Shown here piece by piece: positions 37,660-47,723 of a stretch of DNA of 55,448 bases; the stretch's first letter is position 1, and each line of letters starts with the position of its first letter. Made by a program: the position numbers and the translations under genes. The stretch is from Stenotrophomonas nitritireducens (GTDB lineage: Bacteria > Pseudomonadota > Gammaproteobacteria > Xanthomonadales > Xanthomonadaceae): NCBI RefSeq assembly GCF_001431425.1, contig NZ_LDJG01000016.1, positions 1-55,448 on the forward strand. The letters are read 5' to 3'. The notes beneath the pieces are model-generated. The model did no database searches. It worked only from the letters and a program-made list of their open reading frames with translations, and was not told the origin of the DNA.

Positions 37660-38213
37660 GGAACGTATACCGGCAACCGGTCCTCGGCGATGTCCTTCAG
37701 AAACGGGACATTCTCGTCTTTGGCCGACAACGTGGGCACACTGATCGGCCAGTCGACGGCGATGTCGGCATCGTTCCAGCGCACGCCGGCATCGGCCTCC
37801 CTCACGTACACGTCCGTGCACATGTAACTGAACACCGCACGCTCGGACAGCACGGCGAAGCCATGCGCAAAGCCTTCCGGGATCCAGAACTGGCGATGGT
37901 TCTCGCCGCTGAGCAGCACCGCTTCCCAGCGCCCGAAGGTCGGCGAGCCGCGGCGGATGTCCACGGCCACGTCGTAGACCTCGCCTTCGAGCACGCTCAC
38001 CAGCTTGCCCTGCGGCCGCGGCCACTGGTAATGCAGGCCGCGCAGCACGCCCTTGACCGAGGTGGAGACATTGCTCTGCACGAACTTCGTCGGCAGCCCA
38101 TGTTCGGCGAAACGCTCGGCGTTCCAGGTCTCGAAGAACATGCCACGCGCATCGCCGAACACCGCCGGCTCGATCACCATGCAACCCGGCAGGGACGTTC
38201 CAGTCACTCTCAC
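37656..38213 (-). CDS. rmlC: dTDP-4-dehydrorhamnose 3,5-epimerase
   Basis: Cupin-fold epimerase of 185 residues, the usual RmlC length. Key segments are [33 protein letters not shown] (catalytic His), [17 protein letters not shown] and [15 protein letters not shown]. The start is GTG at 38213, overlapping the rmlA stop in GTGA; later ATGs would cut the N-terminal strand. Confidence 0.94.
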   Translation of the reverse strand: MRVTGTSLPGCMVIEPAVFGDARGMFFETWNAERFAEHGLPTKFVQSNVSTSVKGVLRGLHYQWPRPQGKLVSVLEGEVYDVAVDIRRGSPTFGRWEAVLLSGENHRQFWIPEGFAHGFAVLSERAVFSYMCTDVYVREADAGVRWNDADIAVDWPISVPTLSAKDENVPFLKDIAEDRLPVYVP

Positions 38214-39097
38214 GGAACAACGCCCCGCTGCAACAGCTTCTGCAGGTACTGGCCGTAGCCGTTCTTCAGCAGCGGCGCGGCCAGCGCCTCCAGTTCGGCG
38301 GCATCGATCCAGCCCTGCCCATAGGCGATTTCCTCGGGGCAGCAGACCTGCAGGCCCTGGCGGGTCTGGATTGTCTCGATGAAGTTGGACGCCTCCAGCA
38401 GCGACTGGTGGGTGCCGGTGTCGAGCCAGGCGTAGCCACGCCCCAGCTGCTCCAGGTACAGCGCGCCCGCATCCAGGTAGCGCTTGTTGAGGTCGGTGAT
38501 CTCCAGCTCGCCGCGCGGCGAGGGCTTGAGCTCCGCGGCATGGTCGCTGGCGGTGCCGTCGTAGAAATACAGGCCGGTGACCGCATAGTTGGAACGCGGA
38601 TTCTCCGGCTTCTCGACCAGGCCGACGACCTTGCCGCCCTGGTCGAACTCGGCCACGCCGTAGCGCTCCGGATCGTTGACCCAATAGCCGAACACGGTCG
38701 CGCCGGCATCGCGGGCGTCGGCGCGCTTGAGCGTGGCGCGCAGGCCATGGCCGTGGAAGATGTTGTCGCCCAGCACGAGGCAGCTGGGTTTGCCGGCGAC
38801 GAAGTCGCGGCCGATCAGGTAGGCCTGGGCCAGTCCGTCGGGGCTGGGCTGGACCGCGTACTGGATGTCCATGCCCCACTGCGAACCGTCGCCCAGCAAC
38901 GCCTGGAACAGGGCCTGCTCATGCGGCGTGTTGATGATCAGCACCTCGCGGATACCCGCCATCATCAGCACGCTGAGCGGGTAGTAGATCATCGGCTTGT
39001 CGTATACCGGCAGCAGCTGCTTGCTGACGCCCTTGGTGATCGGATACAGGCGCGTGCCGGAACCTCCGGCGAGGATGATGCCTTTGCGTTGGGTCAT
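38210..39097 (-). CDS. rmlA: Glucose-1-phosphate thymidylyltransferase
   Basis: Nucleotidyltransferase of 295 residues forming dTDP-glucose. The N-terminal signature [20 protein letters not shown], the substrate motif [14 protein letters not shown] and [20 protein letters not shown] are all intact. It lies 15 bp after rmlB and overlaps rmlC by 4 bp. Its product supplies both the rhamnose branch and, probably, the 3-acetamido-sugar branch made by wxcKM. Confidence 0.96.
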   Translation of the reverse strand: MTQRKGIILAGGSGTRLYPITKGVSKQLLPVYDKPMIYYPLSVLMMAGIREVLIINTPHEQALFQALLGDGSQWGMDIQYAVQPSPDGLAQAYLIGRDFVAGKPSCLVLGDNIFHGHGLRATLKRADARDAGATVFGYWVNDPERYGVAEFDQGGKVVGLVEKPENPRSNYAVTGLYFYDGTASDHAAELKPSPRGELEITDLNKRYLDAGALYLEQLGRGYAWLDTGTHQSLLEASNFIETIQTRQGLQVCCPEEIAYGQGWIDAAELEALAAPLLKNGYGQYLQKLLQRGVVP

Positions 39098-39112
39098 GTC
39101 GTCTCCGAAGAT

Positions 39113-40168
39113 TCAGGCGGCGGTGCCGATGCGCTGCAGGCGATAGCTGCCATCCAGCACGCCGTCGACCCATTCCTGGTTGTCCAGGTACCAGTCCACG
39201 GTGAAGGCGATGCCCTGTTCGAAGGTATGGGCCGGCTCCCAGCCCAGTTCGTCCTTCAGCTTGGAGGCGTCGATCGCATAGCGGCGGTCATGGCCGGGGC
39301 GATCGGTCACATGGGTGATCTGGCTGCTGCGCGGCTGGCCGTCCTCGCGCGGACGACGCTGGTCCAACAGCGCGCAGATCGCCTGCACCACTTCGATGTT
39401 CTGCCTTTCCGAGTCGCCGCCGACGTTGTAGGTCTCGCCCACCCGGCCCTTGGCCAGCACGGTGCGGATCGCCTCGCAGTGATCGGCGACGAACAGCCAG
39501 TCGCGCACCTGTTTGCCATCGCCATAGACCGGCAGCGGCTCGCCGGCCAGCGCCTTGGCGATCACCAGCGGAATGAGCTTTTCCGGGAAGTGGTACGGGC
39601 CATAGTTGTTGGAGCAGTTGGTGGTCAGCACCGGCAGCCCATAGGTGTGGTGGAACGCGCGCACCAGGTGATCGGAGGCGGCCTTGGACGCCGAGTACGG
39701 CGAATTCGGCGCATAAGGCGTGGTTTCGGTGAACTTGCCGGTCTCGCCCAGCGTGCCGTAGACCTCGTCGGTGGAGACATGCAGGAAGCGGAAGGCCTCG
39801 CCCTTCGCCGCCGGCAACGCCTTCCAGTAGTCGCGCACCGCTTCGAGCAGGCCCAGCGTCCCGACCACGTTGGTCTGGATGAAGGCGCCGGGACCGTCGA
39901 TCGAGCGGTCCACGTGGCTCTCGGCGGCGAAGTTCAGCACCGCGTCGGGCTGGTGTTCGGCCATCAGGCGCTCGACCAGGCCGCGGTCGCCGATATCGCC
40001 CTGCACGAAGACGTGCGCCGGATTGCCCTCCAGGCCCGCCAGCGTGCGCAGGTTGCCTGCATAGGTCAGGGCATCGAGGTTGACGACCTTGATGCCGCGG
40101 GCGACCGCCTCCAGCACGAAATTGCCGCCGATGAAGCCGGCACCGCCGGTCACTAGCCAGGTGGGCAC
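39113..40168 (-). CDS. rmlB: dTDP-glucose 4,6-dehydratase
   Basis: SDR-family dehydratase of 351 residues giving dTDP-4-keto-6-deoxyglucose. [16 protein letters not shown] binds NAD. The catalytic region is [12 protein letters not shown], with Tyr/Lys in [14 protein letters not shown]. The start is GTG at 40168, supported by AGGAG a few bases upstream; an open frame continues further upstream without similarity. First gene of rmlBACD. Confidence 0.95.
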   Translation of the reverse strand: MPTWLVTGGAGFIGGNFVLEAVARGIKVVNLDALTYAGNLRTLAGLEGNPAHVFVQGDIGDRGLVERLMAEHQPDAVLNFAAESHVDRSIDGPGAFIQTNVVGTLGLLEAVRDYWKALPAAKGEAFRFLHVSTDEVYGTLGETGKFTETTPYAPNSPYSASKAASDHLVRAFHHTYGLPVLTTNCSNNYGPYHFPEKLIPLVIAKALAGEPLPVYGDGKQVRDWLFVADHCEAIRTVLAKGRVGETYNVGGDSERQNIEVVQAICALLDQRRPREDGQPRSSQITHVTDRPGHDRRYAIDASKLKDELGWEPAHTFEQGIAFTVDWYLDNQEWVDGVLDGSYRLQRIGTAA

Positions 40169-40382
40169 TATTTGTTCTCCTGTTGGAATCACATCCAGGC
40201 AGGCCATTCCCGGCGCTGCCAATCCTCCGCCCAGCATACAACGACGGGAGTATTTCCTGCTTCTGCCCCCTCGCCGCCCCCGGGCAATGAGAAGCACGTC
40301 CCCGATAGACCTGCCCCTCCACCGCAACCAACCCTCCATTTACCTTGACGGCAATTTTAATGCCGACGACATCCTGTGCTGA

Positions 40383-42090
40383 CTGGATGAGCTGACGCTT
40401 AAAAAGGGCCGCAACTACGTCACGCAGGTGCGCCATCCGGCTCTGGCGGGGGGCCAGCTCACAGCTGACGTCCAGGGACGCCAGCGCCGGCATTACACCG
40501 TATCGATCGACTTTGCCGCCAACACCCGCACATCACGCAGCAGACTGCGAAACCAGTGCAGCTGCCCGATGGGGGCAGACGGCAATCATGTCACGGCAAC
40601 GCTGTTGGCCGTATTGGAACAAGCGCCGGCTGATCCCGTGCCCGGGCAGCCACGACCGGAACTGCGCGCATCCCTGTCCCGCTGACACGAGCATCAATCC
40701 GCCCCCCCGTGCCCGACAGGCACGGCGCCAGCAAAGTCCTGGCCTATGTCCTGTCAGCGCACCGGTATCGGTCCGATATCCATGTCTACCAGACTGCGCT
40801 GAAAGCCGACGACTCGATCGCCTTCGAAAAACTGCTGGCACCGGCCCCGACCTGATTTTCGACCCGCCCAATTACATCACCCCGCATGACATCGCCGTGC
40901 TGCTGCAACTGTGGATATTCCGGCAAGACAGGCAGGCCGCTGATCGCATCGAGCTGGCCTCCCTTCTGGAACTGATCATCGCCGCCGGCCGCGGCTGGGT
41001 ACACACCCCCACGATGGCCAAAAGGCTTCCTGCTCGCGCCGGCCCATTGCGTACCTCCCTTCTGGCATGGGAGGAGCTGGCGGGCGAAGCCGGCGCCCTG
41101 ATCGCCCCGGCACTCCACATCGAAGGGGGCGCCGAAGGCATGGTGATGGGCCACTCGGCCTGCTGCCTCGATCCGGACACCGGCAAAGTGGGGTCACTGG
41201 AACTGCCTGTTGCCGCGGAAGAAGTCCATACATTCCTGGGGCGCCGGCGTTGCAGGCCTGCGAACGCCAGCTGGTCACATATGCCCTGCGGCAGATCAAC
41301 CCGGATCTGCCGACACCGACCACACCTACGCCCGAAGCGCCAGCGCAGGCCGTGCCGGTTCTGCTCCTTCACAGCAGCAGTGTTCTGTCCAGCCAAATGG
41401 GCGCACATGCCATCTCCCGCCCTGTGCGACTTGGCCACGCTGGCCTGGCGATATGGCGATCACCTGCTCGCCGATGGCGACCTGTCGCTGTTCACCACCG
41501 ATACCGATGGTCAGTCCTGCTTGCTGCCTCGCAATATCCGCCATGAAGCAGACTATCGACAGCAACTGCAGAGCGCCGGCCTGCCAAGCCTACGTCTACC
41601 ATCTGCTGATCCTGGACGAAACCCAGCAGGTCAAGAACCCCAAGAGCCGCGCCGCCATCGGCCTGCGCACGCTCCACAGCCACCACCGCCTATGCCTGAG
41701 CGGCACCCCGCTGGAGAACCATCTGGGTGAACTGTGGACCCATTTCGAGTTCCTGCTGCCGGGACTACTGGGCGACGAAAAAACCTTCAACCAGCATTGG
41801 CACCACCCCATTGAGTGCGGCGGCCACACCTTGCGCGCGCACCTGCTCGCCCGGCGCCTGCACCCATTCATCCCGCGCCGGCGCAAGCAGGACGTGGCCC
41901 GTGAACTGCCTGTTTTCCCAGTTCACGACCATGCTGACCCTGATCTCCGGAATGCTGGGCAAGCATGGAGGACATCGTTGCCCTGCAGGCGCGCAAGGCC
42001 GCCTTGGCCAACGCCATCCTCGACGGTGGCGGCAATACCGCCCTCCGTTTCTCCGCCGAAGATCTGGATGCCCTGCTGGCCCCTTGCCTC
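40383..42090 (+). pseudogene. Decayed SNF2-family helicase with SWIM zinc finger
   Basis: Between rmlB and etfB, helicase fragments appear in the right order but in different frames. A SWIM-like finger comes first (about 40530-40640, CSCPMG then NHV, with the third Cys lost). An N-terminal segment follows (about 40857-41240, LDPDTGKVGSLELP), then SNF2 motif II as LILDETQQVKNP (41606-41638), motif III as LSGTPLENHLGELW (41696-41737), RLHPFIPRRRKQDV, and the C-terminal end VALQARKAALANAILDGGG (41974-42030). Motif I and the helicase C lobe are missing. Stops and frameshifts interrupt every frame, so this is a relic. Limits are approximate. Confidence 0.8.
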
Positions 42091-42250
42091 CGGCCGAAGG
42101 AGCATCCGACAAAGGTGCGCGTCGACGTCGGGGCGAATGAGCCGGCGCATCGCCATACGCATTCGCACGGAACTCTCCCTCCCGCTAGAATCGGGGCTTT
42201 CCTCCGTCCGGCATGGCGCCGGCCCCTGCAACCGAAGGATCCCGCAGCAC

Positions 42251-42997
42251 ATGAAAATCCTCGTCGCGTACAAGCGCGTGGTGGACTACAACGTCCGCAT
42301 TCAGGTCAAGCCGGATGGTTCCGGCGTGGTCACCGATGGCGTCAAGCTCTCGCCGAACCCGTTCGATGAAATCGCCCTGGAAGAAGCCCTGCGCCTGCGC
42401 GACAAGGGCATCGCCAGCGAGGTCGTGGTCGCCACCATCGCCCCGGCCGACGCCCAGGCACACCTGCGCAACGGCCTGGCCATGGGCGCCAACCGCGCCA
42501 TCCACGTGGTCACCGACCAGGCCATCCAGCCGCTGACCGCCGCGCGTGCGCTGCTCAAGCTGGTGGAGAAGGAGCAGCCGGACCTGGTCATCCTCGGCAA
42601 GCAGGCCATCGACGACGACGCCAACCAGACCGGCCAGATGCTGGCCACGTTGTGGACGCGCCCGCAGGCCACCTTCGCCTCCAAGGTCGAGATCGAAGGC
42701 GGCAAGGCCACGGTCACCCGCGAAGTCGACGCCGGCCTGGAAACGCTGGAAGTGGACCTGCCGGCGGTGATCACCACCGACCTGCGCCTGAACGAGCCGC
42801 GCTTCATCAAGCTGCCGGACATCATGAAGGCCAAGGCCAAGCCGCTGGAGACCCTGCAGCTGGCCGACCTGGGCGTCGAAGCCGCCGATACGTTCAAGAC
42901 CACCCACTACGCCGCCCCGGCCAAGCGCAGCAAGGGCGTGATGGTGAAGGACGCCGCCGAACTGGTGGCCGCACTCAAGCAGAAGGGGTTGCTGTAA
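42251..42997 (+). CDS. etfB: Electron transfer flavoprotein subunit beta
   Basis: Beta subunit (248 residues) of the cytoplasmic electron-transfer flavoprotein, which passes electrons from acyl-CoA dehydrogenases to ETF:quinone oxidoreductase. [20 protein letters not shown] and [20 protein letters not shown] (AMP-binding and signature region) are typical. TAGAAT at 42186-42191 is a plausible -10. The stop overlaps the etfA start (TAATG). In Xanthomonas, etf genes mark one border of the LPS locus. Confidence 0.96.
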   Translation: MKILVAYKRVVDYNVRIQVKPDGSGVVTDGVKLSPNPFDEIALEEALRLRDKGIASEVVVATIAPADAQAHLRNGLAMGANRAIHVVTDQAIQPLTAARALLKLVEKEQPDLVILGKQAIDDDANQTGQMLATLWTRPQATFASKVEIEGGKATVTREVDAGLETLEVDLPAVITTDLRLNEPRFIKLPDIMKAKAKPLETLQLADLGVEAADTFKTTHYAAPAKRSKGVMVKDAAELVAALKQKGLL

Positions 42998-43935
42998 TGG
43001 CCAAGATTCTCGTCATCGCCGAACACCTGGACGGCAAGCTCAACAGCGCCGTCGCCAAGACCGTCTCGGCTGCCGCCGCCATCGGCGGCGACATCGACGT
43101 CCTCGTGCTGGCCGCCGACCCGGCCGCCATCGCCGCGCAGGCCGCGCAGATCGCCGGCGTCGGCAAGGTGCTGACCGTCGCCAACCCGGCCAACGAACAC
43201 GCCGTGGCGCAGGTGCAGGCCCCGCAGATCGCCAAGGCCGCCACCGGCTACAGCCACGTGTTCGGCGCGTCGACCACCACCGGCAAGGACCTGATGCCGG
43301 CCGTGGCCGCGCTGCTGGGCGTCAACCAGGTCTCGGACCTGATGGCCGTCGAAGGTCCGCACACCTTCAAGCGCCCGATCTACGCCGGCAACGCCATCAT
43401 CACCGTCGAGGTGCCCGCCGACCAGGTGGTCGTGGCTACCGTGCGCGCCGCCTCCTGGCCGGAAGCGGCCAAGGGCAACAACGCCGCGGTCGAAGCGATC
43501 AGCGTCGACGCCACCCTGCCCTCGCACACCCGCTTCGTCGGCCTGGCCGCCGGCAAGAGCGACCGCCCGGACCTGCAGAGCGCCAAGCGCGTGGTCTCCG
43601 GCGGCCGCGGCGTGGGCTCGGAAGAGAACTTCAAGGTGATCTACCAGCTGGCCGACAAGCTCGGCGCCGCCGTGGGCGCCTCGCGCGCCGCGGTCGATGC
43701 CGGCTACGTGCCCAGCGACATGCAGGTCGGCCAGACCGGCAAGATCATCGCCCCGGAACTGTATGTCGCCGTCGGCATCTCCGGCGCCATCCAGCACCTG
43801 ACCGGCATCAAGGACGCCGGCACCATCGTCGCCATCAACAAGGACGGCGATGCGCCGATCTTCGAGGTGGCCGACATCGGGCTGGTCGGCGATCTGTTCG
43901 CCATCCTGCCGGAACTGGAAGCGGCGCTTGGCTAA
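42997..43935 (+). CDS. etfA: Electron transfer flavoprotein subunit alpha
   Basis: Alpha subunit (312 residues) with the FAD-binding C-terminal domain: [38 protein letters not shown], the [17 protein letters not shown] signature and [22 protein letters not shown]. The ATG overlaps the etfB stop by one base. Only 56 bp separate it from wxcK, where codon and base use shift toward AT. Confidence 0.96.
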   Translation: MAKILVIAEHLDGKLNSAVAKTVSAAAAIGGDIDVLVLAADPAAIAAQAAQIAGVGKVLTVANPANEHAVAQVQAPQIAKAATGYSHVFGASTTTGKDLMPAVAALLGVNQVSDLMAVEGPHTFKRPIYAGNAIITVEVPADQVVVATVRAASWPEAAKGNNAAVEAISVDATLPSHTRFVGLAAGKSDRPDLQSAKRVVSGGRGVGSEENFKVIYQLADKLGAAVGASRAAVDAGYVPSDMQVGQTGKIIAPELYVAVGISGAIQHLTGIKDAGTIVAINKDGDAPIFEVADIGLVGDLFAILPELEAALG

Positions 43936-43991
43936 GCCCCTTCCGACAGCTTAGAGTGTCGCCCTGATAATCCAGTGGATATGGAATCCCA

Positions 43992-45095
43992 ATGACCGCC
44001 ATTGTTCCGGTGAATGCGCTTGCCCGCCACATCTCCCCCTTGGCAAGTGCATTGAGCAGTGCAGCCGTAGAAGTGATTGAGAGCGGCTACTACGTGCTCG
44101 GCCCCAATGTAAAAGCATTCGAATCGGAATTCGCCACATGGTGCGGCGCCTCCGAGTGCGTAAGTGTTGCCAATGGCACCGAGGCACTGGAACTGGGACT
44201 GCGCAGCCTGGGCGTAAAGCAGGGCTCGTCGGTGGCTGTGGTCGCCAATGCGGCGATGTACGGAACCACCGCCGTACTTGCCTGCGGCGCGGAACCTGTG
44301 TTTGTCGATATCGATCCATCGACCTGCACCATTGACCCTGCCGCACTCGATGAAGCAGCAAGCCGGCAATCCATCGATGTGGTCATCGTGACGCATCTAT
44401 ATGGCAGGCTCGCTGACATGTCCGCGATCATGGCGCTTGCGGATAAGCATGGTTTCGCCGTGTTCGAAGACTGCGCGCAGGCGCATGGCGCAAAGGACCA
44501 CTCAGGCCGCAAAGCCGGGACTTTCGGCAAGGCCGCAAGCTTCAGCTTCTATCCGACGAAGAATCTGGGAGCTCTGGGTGATGGCGGCGCGATCATCACC
44601 AACTGCGCCGAGACGGCCGAGACCCTGAGACAACTGCGGCAGTACGGCTGGACTTCCAAGTACCGCAATGAGTTGGCTGGCGGCCGGAACAGCCGGCTTG
44701 ATGAATTGCAGGCGGCATTTCTGAGGATCATGCTGCCACTGTTGGAAGGATGGAATGACCGCCGCCGGGAAATCGCCAACCGCTACTCCGACGAGATCCA
44801 TCATCCTGACATCAAGGTTCCAGCTCGCGGAGGCGACGACTTTGTTGCCCATCTGTATGTGGTGCACACCGATGACCGCGCAGGCCTGCAGAAGCATCTA
44901 TCCGGGGCGCACGTCGCAAGCGAGGTGCATTATCCGATACCGGATTACAGGCAACCCATCTTCGGCAACGAGTTCCAGGGGATCTCGCTTCCCTGGACCG
45001 AAGCTTCATGCAATGCCGTGGTGACGCTCCCCTGTTTTCCCGAACTGACCGACGACGAAGTATCGCGCGTGATCGAGGCTTGCAACGGGTGGTGA
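43992..45095 (+). CDS. wxcK: dTDP-3-keto-sugar aminotransferase (DegT/DnrJ/EryC1)
   Basis: PLP-dependent sugar aminotransferase of 367 residues resembling FdtB, QdtB and Xanthomonas WxcK. PLP-binding Lys190 lies in SFYPTKNLGALGDGGAI. VANGTEALELGL, EDCAQAHGA and RNSRLDELQAAFL are family motifs. Together with WxcM it should turn dTDP-4-keto-6-deoxyglucose into a dTDP-3-amino-3,6-dideoxyhexose. The stereochemistry (Fuc3N or Qui3N) cannot be read from sequence. First of four genes with 4-bp overlaps. The sequence is visibly less GC-rich than etfA, suggesting transfer. Confidence 0.87.
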   Translation: MTAIVPVNALARHISPLASALSSAAVEVIESGYYVLGPNVKAFESEFATWCGASECVSVANGTEALELGLRSLGVKQGSSVAVVANAAMYGTTAVLACGAEPVFVDIDPSTCTIDPAALDEAASRQSIDVVIVTHLYGRLADMSAIMALADKHGFAVFEDCAQAHGAKDHSGRKAGTFGKAASFSFYPTKNLGALGDGGAIITNCAETAETLRQLRQYGWTSKYRNELAGGRNSRLDELQAAFLRIMLPLLEGWNDRRREIANRYSDEIHHPDIKVPARGGDDFVAHLYVVHTDDRAGLQKHLSGAHVASEVHYPIPDYRQPIFGNEFQGISLPWTEASCNAVVTLPCFPELTDDEVSRVIEACNGW

Positions 45096-46039
45096 AGCCT
45101 CGTTACTCAATCGTCATTCCCGTCTACAAGAACGAAGATTCCATTCCTTCGTTGCTTGTGGCACTGGAACAGCTGTCGGAACAGCTCGACGACACGCTTG
45201 AAATCGTATTCGTTGTCGATGGCAGTCCAGACAGGAGCTTCGCGAAACTTGAGCACGGCCTGAGAGACAGCAGCTTCCAATCCCGCCTTGTATTGCTTTC
45301 CAGAAACTTCGGTGCGTTCGCGGCAATCCGCTGCGGGCTGGCCGAGGCTACTGGAGAATATATCGGCGTAATGGCCGCCGATCTGCAGGAACCACCATCA
45401 CTGATGCTGGATTTTTTTGCGTCACTGACCAGCAAGCCCCTTGATGTCGTATTCGGCCAGCGTCTCGCACGCCAGGACCCAGGCCTCAGCAAGCTTGCCT
45501 CGCACCTCTTCTGGGCCACCTATCGCAGGCTGGTCCAGCCTGACGTACCGGAAGGCGGCGTTGATGTATTCGCCCTCACCGCAGCGTTCCGCGACAGGCT
45601 GATAGCACTCAATGAAGCGAACAGCAGCCTGCTGGGCCTGCTGTTCTGGCTCGGTGGCCGCAGAGAGTTCGTCGGCTACGGCCGGCTCGAGCGCGAACAT
45701 GGCAAAAGCGCATGGACACTCAGGAAAAAAATCACTTATCTGCTGGACAGTGTTTTCGCTTTCTCCGACCTGCCGGTAAGGATCCTGATGGCTGCCGGCC
45801 TGCTTGGACTCGGCGTCGCCTCGGCCCTCGGTCTGATGGTATTGGCAGCACGTCTTCTTGGCGTATACGAAGTTCCAGGCTATGCCGGATCCATGCTGGC
45901 TATACTGTTCTTCGGTGCACTGAACACATTCGGCATCGGCATTGTCGGGAACTATGCGTGGCGCGCCTATGAGAACACAAAGCAGCGCCCACTGAACATC
46001 ATCTCCCTGCGCCTCGAATTCCCCGGAGCAAGAACTTGA
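45092..46039 (+). CDS. wxcL: GT2 polyprenyl-phosphate glycosyltransferase (GtrB-like)
   Basis: Membrane-associated family 2 glycosyltransferase of 315 residues. The GT-A domain (1-220) starts YSIVIPVYKNEDSI and contains VMAADLQEPP, the dolichol-phosphate-mannose-synthase-type metal motif. Two C-terminal transmembrane helices (about 232-305) match the GtrB/bactoprenol glycosyltransferase design. It probably forms an undecaprenyl-phosphate-linked sugar from the dTDP sugar made by WxcK and WxcM. The GTG at 45092 overlaps the wxcK stop (GTGA). Confidence 0.85.
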   Translation: MKPRYSIVIPVYKNEDSIPSLLVALEQLSEQLDDTLEIVFVVDGSPDRSFAKLEHGLRDSSFQSRLVLLSRNFGAFAAIRCGLAEATGEYIGVMAADLQEPPSLMLDFFASLTSKPLDVVFGQRLARQDPGLSKLASHLFWATYRRLVQPDVPEGGVDVFALTAAFRDRLIALNEANSSLLGLLFWLGGRREFVGYGRLEREHGKSAWTLRKKITYLLDSVFAFSDLPVRILMAAGLLGLGVASALGLMVLAARLLGVYEVPGYAGSMLAILFFGALNTFGIGIVGNYAWRAYENTKQRPLNIISLRLEFPGART

Positions 46040-46980
46040 ATTACTTCGTCCATGAAAGGGCACTCTGCGAATCCGCGAATATCGGCGAGAACACACGGAT
46101 ATGGGCATTCGCCCATGTTCTTCCCGGAGCGCAGATCGGCGCCGGCTGCAACATATGTGACGGCGTGTTCATAGAGGATGATGTGGTTGTCGGCGACAAC
46201 GTCACCGTCAAATGTGGCGTTCAGCTCTGGAATGGCGTGACTCTGGAAAGCAACGTCTTCGTCGGTCCGAACGCCACATTCACGAACGACATCCGACCGC
46301 GCAGCAAGGTATATCCGGAAGCCTTTCTACGCACCGTGATAGAGCAGGGAGCGAGCATCGGCGCCAATGCAACCATTCTTCCCGGAGTGAGGATCGGCCG
46401 TAACGCGATGATCGGCGCCGGAGCCGTCGTTACCCGTTCGGTTCCGCCCAACGCCATCGTGGTCGGCAACCCCGCAAAAATCATCGGCTATGCGGATGCG
46501 GGCACGGGTGTTGGTTCCAGCGAGAAGGATGCGCCCGTTTCGGCGACGCCGGGGATTCGTACATGCTCGGTACGGGGTGTGCAGCTGCATACCTTCAATG
46601 CGATTCCGGACATGCGCGGGAGCCTGTCCGTTGGCGAGTTCGAGCGTGAAATCCCGTTCTCGCCCAAGCGCTATTTCCTCGTCTACGATGTACCTACTGC
46701 AGAAACCCGTGGCGAGCACGCGCACTTCAACTGCCACCAGTTCCTGATCGCCGTGAAGGGTTCGGTCCATGTCGTTGCCGACGACGGCAGCAGGCGCGAG
46801 GAGTTCGTACTGGATCGACCCAACCTCGGCCTGTATCTGCCGTCCATGACCTGGGGCATTCAATACAAGTACTCCGAAGATGCCGTACTACTGGTCTTCG
46901 CCTCCGATTTCTATGACGCCGATGACTACATCCGCCGTTATGATGCCTTCCTTGACGAGATCAGAAAGGTCGGCGGGTGA
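46036..46980 (+). CDS. wxcM: Bifunctional N-acetyltransferase / 3,4-ketoisomerase fusion
   Basis: Two-domain protein of 314 residues. Residues 1-165 are a left-handed beta-helix acetyltransferase with hexapeptide repeats (IGAGCNICDGVFIEDDVVVG, VVGNPAKIIGYA). Residues about 180-314 are a cupin ketoisomerase like FdtA and QdtA (RGSLSVGEFEREIPFSPKR, GEHAHFNCHQFLIAVKGSV). The order matches WxcM of X. campestris and the Shewanella FdtD enzyme. It would both isomerise the dTDP-4-keto sugar and acetylate the WxcK product. The start codon is TTG at 46036, overlapping the wxcL stop (TTGA), with GGAG 8 bp upstream; no better start exists. Confidence 0.87.
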   Translation: MNYFVHERALCESANIGENTRIWAFAHVLPGAQIGAGCNICDGVFIEDDVVVGDNVTVKCGVQLWNGVTLESNVFVGPNATFTNDIRPRSKVYPEAFLRTVIEQGASIGANATILPGVRIGRNAMIGAGAVVTRSVPPNAIVVGNPAKIIGYADAGTGVGSSEKDAPVSATPGIRTCSVRGVQLHTFNAIPDMRGSLSVGEFEREIPFSPKRYFLVYDVPTAETRGEHAHFNCHQFLIAVKGSVHVVADDGSRREEFVLDRPNLGLYLPSMTWGIQYKYSEDAVLLVFASDFYDADDYIRRYDAFLDEIRKVGG

Positions 46981-47393
46981 TCACCCAAGTGTTTCAGCGC
47001 GTGCGCTCCGCCATTGCCGCCTCGAGCTTCCTGCGATTCCTCGTTTCCGGCGGACTGAATACCGCCATTACCTACCTCATCTATCTTCTTCTACTGCAGA
47101 GCTTTGGCTACCGCATAGCCTATTCGGCAGCGTACGCATTCGGAATCGTATTCGCATATCTGATAAACCGGATATTCGTTTTCCGGACCCATGCCGGGCT
47201 GCGCTCAATGCTTCTTTTCCCACTGGTTTATGTTGCCCAGTATCTGTCCAGCATGGCTGTTTTGTGGACATGGATCGAGCGGCTGCACCTCCCTGCGCGC
47301 TTGGGGCCCTTGGTCGTAGTCGCGATCACCGTTCCGCTTACCTATCTGCTCTCACGCTTCGTATTCACCCGGAAGAAGGCTTTACTCCCCTGA
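46977..47393 (+). CDS. wxcN: GtrA-like flippase
   Basis: Small inner-membrane protein of 138 residues with four predicted helices and GtrA signatures: FLRFLVSGGLNTAITYLIYL, AFGIVFAYLINRIFVFR, and the C-terminal LTYLLSRFVF. GtrA proteins flip undecaprenyl-phosphate sugars to the periplasm. GTG at 46977 overlaps the wxcM stop (GTGA), completing a chain of three 4-bp overlaps. Confidence 0.85.
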   Translation: MITQVFQRVRSAIAASSFLRFLVSGGLNTAITYLIYLLLLQSFGYRIAYSAAYAFGIVFAYLINRIFVFRTHAGLRSMLLFPLVYVAQYLSSMAVLWTWIERLHLPARLGPLVVVAITVPLTYLLSRFVFTRKKALLP

Positions 47394-47723
47394 TCCACCG
47401 CGGGTGAGGCAGGCAAGCATATGGCGGACCAGATGATGGATGCCGTCATTCAGGCAATCTCCAGAAACTCGCCGGCAGGTTGCCTGCGGCAGACGTCACT
47501 GGCACCGCCTTGGCCAAGGCGCGCGGAGAAAGTATCCAGAGAGCCCTCGCTCCGCGTACGGGCAGCCGCCGCAATGACGCCTGCCCACTACTGCTCGGCC
47601 CGTACCCGACCGTCGACCGGCACTGACGCTTCAGTGCCCCCTGCTCCGCGTCGATGATGGGAACTGGTCAAACCAGCTCCCCGCTCCAACTACACCCCAT
47701 CGCTCGCGGCGCATGCACGCACA
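47394..47723. other. Intergenic region, no supported gene
   Basis: This 330-bp gap separates the plus-strand wxcKLMN block from minus-strand membrane-protein genes. One plus-strand frame (about 47454-47624) reads without stops and includes TGTALAKARGESIQRALAP, but it has no start, ribosome site or recognised family. It may be a gene remnant. No strong terminator hairpin is evident. Confidence 0.4.

Noticed and set aside
42291..42305. FNR-like half site within etfB
   Set aside because: TTCAGGTCAA lacks a proper TTGAY half and is inside coding sequence.
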